9,308 nucleotides of DNA from Verrucomicrobiota bacterium (GTDB lineage: Bacteria; Verrucomicrobiota; Verrucomicrobiia; Methylacidiphilales; Verrucolacustridaceae). The stretch covers positions 1 through 9,308 of the forward strand of contig RGYX01000028.1 in the NCBI GenBank assembly GCA_010031845.1, given 5' to 3'. Below the pieces are notes generated by a model that was not told where the DNA came from, made no database searches, and was given only the letters and a program-made list of their open reading frames with translations. Of this stretch, positions 1 to 6,091 are shown piece by piece. The first letter of the stretch is position 1. Each line of letters opens with the position of its first letter. The translations under genes and the position numbers were made by a program.

Positions 1-2
1 AT

Positions 3-731
3 ATGGGAAGACAGTGGCTCCACGCGAAACGGGAAGTGGCTTCGCTCAAGAAGTCCAAGACAACGAGCAAATTTGTCCGTGAAATTACCCTAGCGGCACG
101 GCAGGGGGCGGATCCGGCCCTCAATGCTCGCTTAGCAGCGGCTTTGGAGCGGGCCCGGAAGGAGAGTGTCTCAAGGGATATCATCGAAAGGGCGATTCAA
201 AAGGGCTCCGGCACCGGGGGAGGTAAAGACAGTCTGGAGCACATGGTTTTTGAGGGATATGCCCCGCACAAAGTTCCCCTGATCGTGGAGGTTTATACGG
301 ACAACCATAATCGCACGGCTCCGGAGATCCGGGTTCTCTTCAAGGCCGGCTCTTTGGGCTCTTCGGGAAGCAACAAATTCCTCTTCGATCAGGTGGGCAT
401 CGTGGAGGCACATCATCCCAAGATGGATACCGACCGGGAGGCGGCTGCGATCGAGGCGGGGGCGAACGAAGTGGAAACTCTGACCCATGCCCAGAACGAT
501 GACATTCCGGAGGATACCTGTGGGGCCAAGTTCCTAAGCGAACGGGCCGCCGTCCACGGGGTGGCGGATTGGTTGAAGAAGAACGGCTGGACGGTAGTGA
601 CCAGCGAGCAGGGTTATGTGCCCAAGAATTATCCCGATCTGTCCGATGAGCAGAGGGGAGAAGTGGGGACGTTTTTGCAGTCGCTCGAGGATCACGACGA
701 CGTGCACCGGGTCTGGGCCGCGGTTCGCTGA
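3..731 (+). CDS. yebC: YebC/PmpR family translation/regulatory protein
   Basis: This 242-residue protein is the normal length for YebC/TACO1 and aligns with the family from end to end. The N-terminus [11 protein letters not shown] is the basic start of the YeeN-like subgroup. The conserved core follows: [20 protein letters not shown] (about residues 50-69), the [15 protein letters not shown] block (83-97), [11 protein letters not shown] (100-110), [15 protein letters not shown] (116-130), and a C-terminal [12 protein letters not shown] segment matching LEDcDDVQ.VY. Members were long called DNA-binding regulators (PmpR), but recent work and the mitochondrial homologue TACO1 point to a ribosome role at difficult stretches such as polyproline. 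Which role this copy has is not shown. The ATG at base 3 matches the family start, and only two bases lie upstream, so no ribosome binding site can be judged. The DUF2256 gene follows after two bases and is probably co-transcribed. Confidence 0.95.
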   Translation: MGRQWLHAKREVASLKKSKTTSKFVREITLAARQGADPALNARLAAALERARKESVSRDIIERAIQKGSGTGGGKDSLEHMVFEGYAPHKVPLIVEVYTDNHNRTAPEIRVLFKAGSLGSSGSNKFLFDQVGIVEAHHPKMDTDREAAAIEAGANEVETLTHAQNDDIPEDTCGAKFLSERAAVHGVADWLKKNGWTVVTSEQGYVPKNYPDLSDEQRGEVGTFLQSLEDHDDVHRVWAAVR

Positions 732-733
732 TC

Positions 734-916
734 GTGCGCCGCTCCGGTCGATCCGTCGCCAAAGCCAATCTTCCCGAAAAAACCTGCCTTCATTGCGGTC
801 GACCCTTTGCTTGGCGCAAAAAGTGGGAACGGGTCTGGGACGAGGTGAAGTACTGCAGTGATGCCTGCCGGAGGAAGGTTAGCCCGAGAAAACCTGTTTT
901 CGTTCCAAAGGGGTAA
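734..916 (+). CDS. DUF2256 small zinc-finger-like protein
   Basis: This 60-residue basic protein is recognised as DUF2256 from the block [20 protein letters not shown], then [16 protein letters not shown]. Four cysteines (18, 21, 41, 45; CxxC then CxxxC) make a probable single zinc site, with the family's [15 protein letters not shown] signature between and around them. The function of the family is unknown. The start is GTG at 734, two bases after the yebC stop, so translation is probably coupled to yebC; no strong Shine-Dalgarno is seen. The 3' end overlaps the convergent rluE gene by 38 bases. As I recall, DUF2256 genes often lie near or are fused to cryptochrome/photolyase-like genes, and one lies 2 kb away here, but on the other strand. 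A downstream start cannot be excluded, but all four cysteines are kept either way. Confidence 0.9.
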   Translation: MRRSGRSVAKANLPEKTCLHCGRPFAWRKKWERVWDEVKYCSDACRRKVSPRKPVFVPKG

Positions 917-1445
917 GTTCACGCCACGCTCCGGATCGAAGATCACCCAGCTCAAAATCACCGATCCGGACACGGATCAAGCGGAGGGTGGGGTGACCCA
1001 TGGCGGCGGTCATTTTTCGGACCTGCCGGTTTTTTCCTTCCGTCAGTTCCAAGGCGATCCAGCAGTCGGGCACGGTTTTCCGGATTCGGATCGGAGGCTC
1101 CCGAGGCGGGATCCGGGGTTGGGGATCCAGCAGCCAAATGCGGCAGGGAAGGGTCTGATGTTCTCCGATGGATACGCCTTGGGAGAGTCCTTCCAATGCG
1201 GATGATTGGGGAATGCCCTCCACTTGGCTCCAGTAACAGCGTCGATGGGCATTCTTCGGATCGAGGAGGCGCAAGTTGAGTCCGGGCTCGTCACTGAGAA
1301 GGAGGAGGCCCTCGGAGTCGGCATCAAGCCGACCCAGGGGATAAACATTTTTTGGGAATCCAAATTCGGCCAAGGTCCGGTTGGGGGAGCCATCGGAAGT
1401 AAACTGGGAAAGGACCCCGTAGGGCTTATGAAAGGCGAGGAGCAT
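879..1445 (-). CDS. rluE: 23S rRNA pseudouridine synthase, RluE type
   Basis: This 188-residue member of the RsuA/RluB/RluE family isomerises a specific uridine in rRNA to pseudouridine. E. coli RluE modifies U2457 of 23S rRNA. Visible motifs are [15 protein letters not shown] (2-16), the catalytic loop [15 protein letters not shown] with nucleophile Asp41 (38-52), YWSQVEGIP (71-79), [16 protein letters not shown] (115-130), and the RNA-binding end [23 protein letters not shown] (136-158). There is no N-terminal S4 domain, as in RluE and unlike RsuA or RluB. The PPIR.RK..P block before the last motif also fits RluE best. The open frame reaches back to 1664, but that extension lies inside the upstream gene and is low-complexity proline, so the ATG at 1445, just before the family's first motif, is chosen. 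No clear ribosome binding site is seen. It is the last gene of a leftward set, 46 bases after the repeat protein. The 3' end overlaps DUF2256. Confidence 0.93.
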   Translation of the reverse strand: MLLAFHKPYGVLSQFTSDGSPNRTLAEFGFPKNVYPLGRLDADSEGLLLLSDEPGLNLRLLDPKNAHRRCYWSQVEGIPQSSALEGLSQGVSIGEHQTLPCRIWLLDPQPRIPPREPPIRIRKTVPDCWIALELTEGKNRQVRKMTAAMGHPTLRLIRVRIGDFELGDLRSGAWRELTPLERKQVFSG

Positions 1446-1491
1446 GACGGGAGAAATCAGGCGAGGTTCGGCGATGAAGAGGATCGGGGGG

Positions 1492-2865
1492 TTAACGCAA
1501 AAGATCTGATTTTGTATTTGGATCCAAAGAGGGGGTGGTGGAAATAAACTGCCGCGCGGCGGTTGGATCGTATTGTTTCCAGCGATGGATCGCGGCAAGG
1601 ATGGTGTTTTTCCGTAATTCGGGTGAGGAAATTCGCTCGGCCCACTGGGCGGCGGCGGCGGCATCGTAGGGAGAAAGGGAATTGCAATAGGCGCTCAAGG
1701 CAGTGTCCCGTTGACCGGCTTGTGCCAGACTGCTGATCCATTGACCGGCGGCTTGGGGGTCGGTTTTGGCCCAAGTCCCGGCCACGGCACCGAGGGCTGC
1801 ATTTCGGTCTGATTCCCGGGGGAGGGAAAGGGACCATCCCGCAGCCTCGAGGGGATCCATAGAGGTCCATCGTCCGGCGACGGATCCTATCCGCGAGGTA
1901 AAAAAGGGTTCACCGATCGGACTGGCCAGCCAGTTGGCCGCCGCTTGTGGGTCGGTCCCGATTAAGGTGCCTAGGGCGGCTTCAAAGAATTTTCTTTGGA
2001 CGGGCCCCACCGCCAGCTTGGATCCCAGGCTCACTTCGGCTGATTGACCCAAACCCCAGGAGAGTGCCGAGTAGGGATCCTTCTTTACCCATTCGGCGGC
2101 TAACTTGGAAATCATGGCCCATTGGATGTCCCCGGGTTGTTGGATCAGCCAGTTGGCAGCCCCCGGGGGATCGCGGCGGGTCCATTCCCCCAGAATGGCA
2201 TCCAGCGTCTTTTCGCGGAGCGGCCCGGGTAAAGCGCGTGCCCATTGCATTGCGTTGGAGAAACTTTTTTGTGCTTGGGGTGGGGCGGTGGCGGCGGTGG
2301 CCGTGCCTCGGGCGGACGCGGGTCTTAGAGCGGAGATGCTTTTCAGCGCGGCGCTGGAATCCGTCTGAGCCCATGTTTGGTAGACCGTCCGAACGGATAA
2401 ATCCCTGAGGGATGGTGAACCCAAGGCAGCGGCCCACCGCGAGGCTTCGGCAGGAACAACCCTGGCCCAAATTTCCAACGCACTCACCAGTAGGGATTCG
2501 TCGGCGCCCTGAAGCACCGCCTGATAGGCATACTGACAGGCCGAGGCTGGCTCCAGGGAGGCCCATCGTTTGACCAACCGGACCTCCATTTTGTCCGCTT
2601 CCGCCCCCGGAGCCCACGTGGAGAGTTCCTGGAGCCGGGATTGAACCTCCCTCAACGACAGTCCTTGGATGGTTTTTTCATCCCATTTCCGCGGCTCGGG
2701 GGTGGCGGATTGCGCCAACTTCTTCCCGGCGATTTTTTGACCCGGGGGTGGGGGAGAGCCCTGGTTGAAACCCTCTTCCATTTGGATTTCGTTCTGGGGT
2801 TCCTTGATCATGAACCCGGGACGAGTCAGAAAAACGCCCAAGCCAAAGCCGAGTCCCAACGCCAT
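1492..2865 (-). CDS. Membrane-anchored protein of ~32-residue DP-x-x-A-A-x-x-W repeats
   Basis: This protein of about 457 residues has no recognised enzyme domain. It opens with a short hydrophobic Gly/Leu segment (MALGLGFGLGVFL), probably a membrane anchor or uncleaved signal. A polar Pro/Lys linker follows, then about ten units of 31-33 residues to the end. Each unit has a W...DP.AA..W core: RRDPPGAANW (about 231-239), KKDPYSALSW, GTDPQAAANW, SMDPLEAAGW, KTDPQAAGQW, PYDAAAAAQW and KQYDPTAARQF. Earlier units are degenerate. This looks like an alpha-solenoid (HEAT/TPR-like) scaffold facing the periplasm. Similar repeat proteins are, as I recall, common and uncharacterised in Verrucomicrobiota. 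The start is uncertain: ATG 2865 is chosen because it follows the photolyase stop by 29 bases. TTG 2871 is possible. ATG 3039 would add a basic 58-residue tail but overlap the photolyase gene by 145 bases. No ribosome binding site is evident. Confidence 0.8.
   Translation of the reverse strand: MALGLGFGLGVFLTRPGFMIKEPQNEIQMEEGFNQGSPPPPGQKIAGKKLAQSATPEPRKWDEKTIQGLSLREVQSRLQELSTWAPGAEADKMEVRLVKRWASLEPASACQYAYQAVLQGADESLLVSALEIWARVVPAEASRWAAALGSPSLRDLSVRTVYQTWAQTDSSAALKSISALRPASARGTATAATAPPQAQKSFSNAMQWARALPGPLREKTLDAILGEWTRRDPPGAANWLIQQPGDIQWAMISKLAAEWVKKDPYSALSWGLGQSAEVSLGSKLAVGPVQRKFFEAALGTLIGTDPQAAANWLASPIGEPFFTSRIGSVAGRWTSMDPLEAAGWSLSLPRESDRNAALGAVAGTWAKTDPQAAGQWISSLAQAGQRDTALSAYCNSLSPYDAAAAAQWAERISSPELRKNTILAAIHRWKQYDPTAARQFISTTPSLDPNTKSDLLR
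1540..2574 (-). repeat. Protein-level tandem repeats (~96 bp, ~32 aa units)
   Basis: The DP (or equivalent) positions in the encoded protein recur at steps of about 33, 31, 64 (two units), 30, 42, 33, 31, 32 and 32 residues. The 64-residue step hides one degenerate unit with an AMQWARALP core, and the 42-residue step holds an insertion. The repeats are diverged at DNA level, so they look like an old duplication series held by protein structure, not a recent slippage array. Confidence 0.75.
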
Positions 2866-2871
2866 GGGCAA

Positions 2872-2894
2872 CCACAGAGGGGATACCCCGGTGG
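2872..2894 (-). other. Hairpin between photolyase stop and repeat-protein start
   Basis: On the minus strand the 29-base gap can fold with an inner GGGG-TAT-CCCC stem and an outer CCAC/GTGG stem, separated by a small asymmetric internal loop. It lies directly before the possible TTG (2871) and ATG (2865) starts, where a ribosome binding site would be expected. It has no following T-run, so it is not a standard terminator. A role in translational coupling or message processing is only inferred. Confidence 0.4.
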
Positions 2895-4427
2895 TTAAGA
2901 TTGAAGGTCGAGAAACTTTTGGGCTTCGCGACGAATCATGGACTGTTCTTCGGCTCCTTTTTTCTCCCACAACTTCACCATCATACCGATCCGCGGGTTT
3001 CGACCCAAGGTCTTTGCATGGTTCCCGTAAAAATTCCAATAGAGAAAGTGGAACGGGCAGGCGTTGGGCCCCTCCTTCTTTTTTGGGTCGAATCGGCAGG
3101 AGGTGCAGTGGTTGCCCATTTTTTCCTGATAGGCCGCACCAGCGGCGTACGGCTTGGTGGCAAATAAGCCGCCGTCGGCGAACAGGATCATGCCCAGCAC
3201 ATTCGGCACCATCACCCAGTCATAAGCGTCCAAATACATCTCGGTGTACCAACGGAGGACTGCCTTCGGATCGTATCCGCCGAGAAGAAAATAGTTGCCG
3301 AGAACCATGAGTCTCTGGATGTGATGGTTATAAGCACGGTCGATGGCCCCTTGGATGGCCTGAGAAACGCAGCGCATCTCGGTCTCCCCGGTGTAAGCCC
3401 AACGAGGGAGGGGGCGCTCAGCTCCAAGGAAATTAACCTTCCGGTATTCGGGCATTTTCAGCCAATAGATTCCATGAATGAATTCCCGCCATCCAAGGAT
3501 CTGGCGGATGAATCCCTCGACAGAGTTGAGCGGGGCTTTCCCGTTCCGGTAGGCTCTCTCGGCCGCCTGAATACATTCCATCGGGGAGAGCAGACCCAGG
3601 TTGAGGAAGGGGGAGAGCACGGAGTGGAAAAGAACGGGCTGGCCCTCGACCATGGCATCCTCCCATGGGCCGAACTTTTCAAGCCGCTCCCGGAGGAAAA
3701 GTTTCAGCCAAGCCAAGGCACCTTCGCGGGTGGCAGGAATCCATAAATCCTTGGCCTTTCCGGGATGATCCGGAAATAGACGGGCCACATCTTTGGCCAC
3801 TTCAGCGACCACCGGATCTAGCTCCGGACTGGCAAGTGGGGGAACGGCGGGTTTCTCCTTGGAAAACTCGCGGAAGGTTTTCCGGTTCTGGTCGTCCAGG
3901 TTCCAATCCCCGCCTTCCGGTTGGCCGTCCCGGGTCATGAGGATGTTGTGTTTGGCCCGGAGTCGTCGGTAGTGGGATTCCATGAGAAGGTGTCTCTTGC
4001 CGGCAGCCCAATCGGCAAACTCCTCCTTGGGAACAAGAAATTGGGGGCTGCGGTGGTTTAGGACAGGGATCCCGAGTTTTTGGGAGAGCCCCGGGAGGGA
4101 ATGAAGGGTGTCGTATTCGTTTGGATCCAGCAGGTGGATTTCCCGGATTTTATGTTTCCGAATCCAACCCGCCAAAATGTCCGCGTAACCGGCCTTCCTT
4201 GGCTCGTCGGAAAGAGAGTGATAAAGAACCTGATGACCGGCTTTCCTCATGGCATTGGCGTGATGTCGCATGGCGGCGTACAGCAGGGTCAGTTTTTGCT
4301 GGTGATAGCGAAGGTGACTGCCCCGCGGGACGGACTCGATCATGCCGACAAGCTGATCTTTGGCGCCCTGACGAAGGAGGGGGTGATGGGGGAGGAGTTG
4401 ATCGCCCAGAATCCAGACAAGTTGCAT
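2895..4427 (-). CDS. FeS-containing bacterial cryptochrome/photolyase (prokaryotic (6-4) photolyase type)
   Basis: This 510-residue protein has full length for the FeS-BCP/CryPro group (Agrobacterium PhrB, Rhodobacter CryB; deoxyribodipyrimidine photolyase-related family). These flavoproteins use blue or near-UV light to repair (6-4) photoproducts, or act as light sensors, and carry FAD, a ribolumazine antenna and a [4Fe-4S] cluster. The N-terminal Rossmann antenna domain starts MQLVWILGDQL. The helical FAD domain carries FIRQILGWREFIHGIYW (306-322), typical of this group. Four cysteines (353, 441, 444, 457) sit at PhrB's known ligand positions (350, 438, 441, 454) plus a constant three. His368-His369 in NHHIQRLM match the catalytic His pair. 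Nothing is missing, so activity is likely. The ATG at 4427 matches the family start, although no strong ribosome binding site is seen. It is first in a leftward set with the repeat protein and rluE, and is divergent from GPP34. Confidence 0.95.
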   Translation of the reverse strand: MQLVWILGDQLLPHHPLLRQGAKDQLVGMIESVPRGSHLRYHQQKLTLLYAAMRHHANAMRKAGHQVLYHSLSDEPRKAGYADILAGWIRKHKIREIHLLDPNEYDTLHSLPGLSQKLGIPVLNHRSPQFLVPKEEFADWAAGKRHLLMESHYRRLRAKHNILMTRDGQPEGGDWNLDDQNRKTFREFSKEKPAVPPLASPELDPVVAEVAKDVARLFPDHPGKAKDLWIPATREGALAWLKLFLRERLEKFGPWEDAMVEGQPVLFHSVLSPFLNLGLLSPMECIQAAERAYRNGKAPLNSVEGFIRQILGWREFIHGIYWLKMPEYRKVNFLGAERPLPRWAYTGETEMRCVSQAIQGAIDRAYNHHIQRLMVLGNYFLLGGYDPKAVLRWYTEMYLDAYDWVMVPNVLGMILFADGGLFATKPYAAGAAYQEKMGNHCTSCRFDPKKKEGPNACPFHFLYWNFYGNHAKTLGRNPRIGMMVKLWEKKGAEEQSMIRREAQKFLDLQS

Positions 4428-4508
4428 GGTCCGAGGGTATGAGAACCGAGGAATTACCTAAAGGAAGGAATGCCTTGTTTTATGGCCTTGGCGGGGAATG
4501 ATGGATCC
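4428..4508. promoter_or_regulatory. Divergent intergenic region, photolyase / GPP34
   Basis: These 81 bases separate two divergent starts, so both promoters should lie here or reach into the neighbouring coding sequence. No convincing -35/-10 pair was found. On the plus strand a purine-rich Shine-Dalgarno-like AAGGAAGGA sits at 4461-4469, just ahead of in-frame ATGs at 4470 and 4482. A weaker GGGGA at 4493-4497 precedes the ATG at 4509. Confidence 0.4.
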
Positions 4509-5159
4509 ATGCTCAGTTTCGTTGAAGAAATCGTCCTGCTGGCCTTGGACGATAAATCGGGAAAATTCGTGGATCTTCCTCCCTTGGCTTTGGACCAAGC
4601 CTTGGCCGGCGCTGCGCTTCTTGAATTGGCTTTTCAGAACCGAATTGATACCGACCTCAAACACCTGACCCTAGTGGATGCAAAACCGCTGGGGGACAAT
4701 CTGCTGGACCCCATTTTAAAGGAGATCGTTGACGCCAAGGATAAAAAGGATGCGAAGTATTGGGTAGGCATCCTCTCCTCGGACGGGGATCGGTTACGAA
4801 AAGCCGCCTTGGCGAAACTCGTCGCACGGGGAATCCTGAAAAAAGAGGAAAAGAAGATCCTTTGGGTCATTCCCGGACGTCGTTATCCCATGATCAATGA
4901 TCAGGAAGAGAGGGAGGTGAGGGCGCGAATTCGCTCGGTGGTCACCGGAGGAGAGATTCCCTCTCCGCGGGATGTGGTGTTGATCAGTCTGGCCAGCGCC
5001 TGCCAGCTTTTGCGGACCATTTACTCGGATGCCGAGTTGCTCCAGAACAGCCGGCGAATCGCCGAGGTTTCCAAGATGGATCTGATCGGCCAGGCCGTTT
5101 CCAAGTCAGTGGCCGAGGTGCAGGAAGCCGTGATGCGAGCGGTTGTTTACTCGGTTTAG
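4509..5159 (+). CDS. GPP34 (GOLPH3-like) family protein
   Basis: This 216-residue, mostly helical soluble protein is recognised as GPP34 from its start MLSFVEEIVLLALDDKSGKF, then LALDQALAGAALLELAFQNRIDTD (26-49), the linker WVGILSSDGDRLRKAALAKLVARGILKKEEKKILW (85-109), and VIPGRRYPMINDQEEREVRARIRSVV (110-135). Eukaryotic GOLPH3 binds phosphatidylinositol-4-phosphate at the Golgi and retains glycosyltransferases. Bacterial members are common, especially in actinobacteria, and their role is unknown. A peripheral membrane role is an inference. ATG 4509 is chosen because family members begin with this ..SF.EEI.LLALDD motif. ATGs at 4482 or 4470 lie closer to a stronger ribosome-binding-like AAGGAAGGA and would add 9 or 13 residues. 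The stop shares four bases with the convergent FmdB-like gene. Confidence 0.9.
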   Translation: MLSFVEEIVLLALDDKSGKFVDLPPLALDQALAGAALLELAFQNRIDTDLKHLTLVDAKPLGDNLLDPILKEIVDAKDKKDAKYWVGILSSDGDRLRKAALAKLVARGILKKEEKKILWVIPGRRYPMINDQEEREVRARIRSVVTGGEIPSPRDVVLISLASACQLLRTIYSDAELLQNSRRIAEVSKMDLIGQAVSKSVAEVQEAVMRAVVYSV

Positions 5160-5389
5160 TGCCCGCACCCGCAGGAACCGGATCCGCAACCGTGACCGGA
5201 TGAGGAGGAGGGGCCCGAGTCCCGGCCCGTGCCAATGATGCCCAAGCCCCCGCTGATCAGGCGACGAACGGGTTGGCCCGTTTTTGGGTGCCGGGTGAGG
5301 GGTTGGTCGTTCATCGATTGCTGGAATTCAAACTGCTCCGGATACTCGCCGGGTTCGCTGGGGATGGTTTCGTAAATATAAGTGGCCAT
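5156..5389 (-). CDS. FmdB-like small protein lacking the zinc ribbon, with Gly/Cys tail
   Basis: This 77-residue protein follows the FmdB regulatory-protein frame: MATYIYETIP at the start, EFQQSMNDQPLTRHPKTGQPVRRLISGG (21-48), then a Gly/Ser linker. In typical FmdB proteins two CxxC pairs form a zinc ribbon. Here the first pair is replaced by IPSEPGEYP, and the second (CPKCG) by HPKTG, so the ribbon cannot form. The only cysteines (68, 73, 75) lie in a C-terminal HGCGSGSCGCGH tail, which could bind a metal by itself. I recall similar Cys-tailed versions in Verrucomicrobiota and Planctomycetes. Function is unknown; the FmdB name comes from a link to formamidase regulation and is weak evidence. 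The ATG at 5389 matches the family start, and no clear ribosome binding site is seen. It is convergent with GPP34 (4-base overlap) and divergent from the next gene. Confidence 0.85.
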   Translation of the reverse strand: MATYIYETIPSEPGEYPEQFEFQQSMNDQPLTRHPKTGQPVRRLISGGLGIIGTGRDSGPSSSSGHGCGSGSCGCGH

Positions 5390-5523
5390 GCGCCGAGAGT
5401 AAGGGATGGGAAGAGAAAACTCAAAAAAGAATCCGCAAGAAATGAGATACAGCAGGACATGCCGTCTTTTTGGCGGCGGGTCGATTTGATCTGCGGGAAA
5501 AATCAGCCAAGGTGAGTGGGTTC
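5390..5523. promoter_or_regulatory. Divergent intergenic region, FmdB-like gene / unknown protein
   Basis: These 134 bases hold the starts of two divergent genes and must supply promoters for both. The centre is A-rich (about 5415-5455), unlike the flanking genes. No clear -35/-10 pair, operator palindrome or riboswitch fold was recognised. Confidence 0.35.
5509..5516 (+). promoter_or_regulatory. Ribosome binding site for the 173-residue protein
   Basis: AAGGTGAG ends seven bases before the ATG at 5524. It decides that start over an upstream in-frame ATG at 5470, which has no such site and adds 18 unconvincing residues. Confidence 0.6.
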
Positions 5524-6045
5524 ATGAAGCCGGACGACTTTCACTACGCGCTGGAAAACACCAAGGTTATCCTTCCGCCGCAAAAGCGGTTGGAGACCTT
5601 TGGTACCACGGTGTTGAACTATCATCTGATCACCGAGGAGATGGACAGTGTGAACCGGATGCGGGTCCGGGAGGGTCGGATTCATGCCCATAAGCCCGAG
5701 CTGGTGACCCCCGATCATTTTGCGAAACTTCTGCTGGAGGGGTTTGGGGAGAAAGCGGAGAAGTATGCCGATGCGGTGAGCCAGTTCGCGTCCCAGATCG
5801 CCGTTCTCAAATATGGCTTTACCTTTCGGAAGGATGAAACACGCCGTTATGATGTCAGCGGAGCCCTGGCGGAGGTTTCCGCCCGGGTCAGGTCGGAAGT
5901 GGAGTCCCGAGGCGATCCGCTGGCCGCCGTCTTGACGGGAGTGGATGACGGTTGGGAGGTGTGTCTGCTGAAATTCGCCTTGGACATGGTTTTGGCCTCG
6001 GGGGGAGAGCACGTCCGGGATCTGCGGAATCACGGGCTTTTGTGA
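5524..6045 (+). CDS. Conserved-looking hypothetical protein, 173 aa
   Basis: I do not recognise a named family. The 173-residue product is soluble, with no signal peptide or membrane segment, and is mixed charged and helical. Candidate conserved stretches are ILPPQKRLETFGTTVLNYHLI (16-36), MDSVNRMRVREGRI (40-53), LLLEGFGEKAEKYAD (69-83), VLKYGFTFRKDE (94-105) and GVDDGWEVCLLKFALDMVL (139-157). The FGTT..NYHLI...DSVNRMRVREG run has the look of a constrained core, but no catalytic motif can be named. One cysteine only (Cys147), so no metal cluster is suggested. The start at 5524 has a good ribosome binding site seven bases upstream. The flippase-like gene follows 46 bases downstream on the same strand, so they may share a transcript. 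A lineage-restricted Verrucomicrobia/Planctomycetes protein is likely but unproved. Confidence 0.75.
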   Translation: MKPDDFHYALENTKVILPPQKRLETFGTTVLNYHLITEEMDSVNRMRVREGRIHAHKPELVTPDHFAKLLLEGFGEKAEKYADAVSQFASQIAVLKYGFTFRKDETRRYDVSGALAEVSARVRSEVESRGDPLAAVLTGVDDGWEVCLLKFALDMVLASGGEHVRDLRNHGLL

Positions 6046-6046
6046 T

Positions 6047-6061
6047 GCCCTTTTTTTGGGC
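6047..6061 (+). terminator. Weak hairpin / T-run after the hypothetical gene
   Basis: GCCC, a run of seven T, then GGGC lies right after the stop of the preceding gene. The GCCC can also pair with GGGC upstream (within the last codons), leaving the T-run behind as in a small intrinsic terminator. Stems are only four base pairs, so this is marginal and may permit read-through into the next gene. Confidence 0.25.
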
Positions 6062-6091
6062 CGCGGCACCCGGCGGGTAAAATTCTCGGCC

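Noticed and set aside
1446..1664. N-terminal 73-residue extension of RluE
   Set aside because: It is proline-rich, overlaps the preceding gene and lies before the family's normal first motif.
1982..2617. Minus-strand open frame of 211 codons inside the repeat-protein gene
   Set aside because: It is a shifted-frame shadow rich in Gly and Arg; the other frame carries the regular repeat motif.
2866..3039. N-terminal 58-residue extension of the repeat protein from ATG 3039
   Set aside because: It overlaps the photolyase C-terminus by 145 bases. It is kept as an alternative because its basic residues would suit a membrane protein's cytoplasmic tail.
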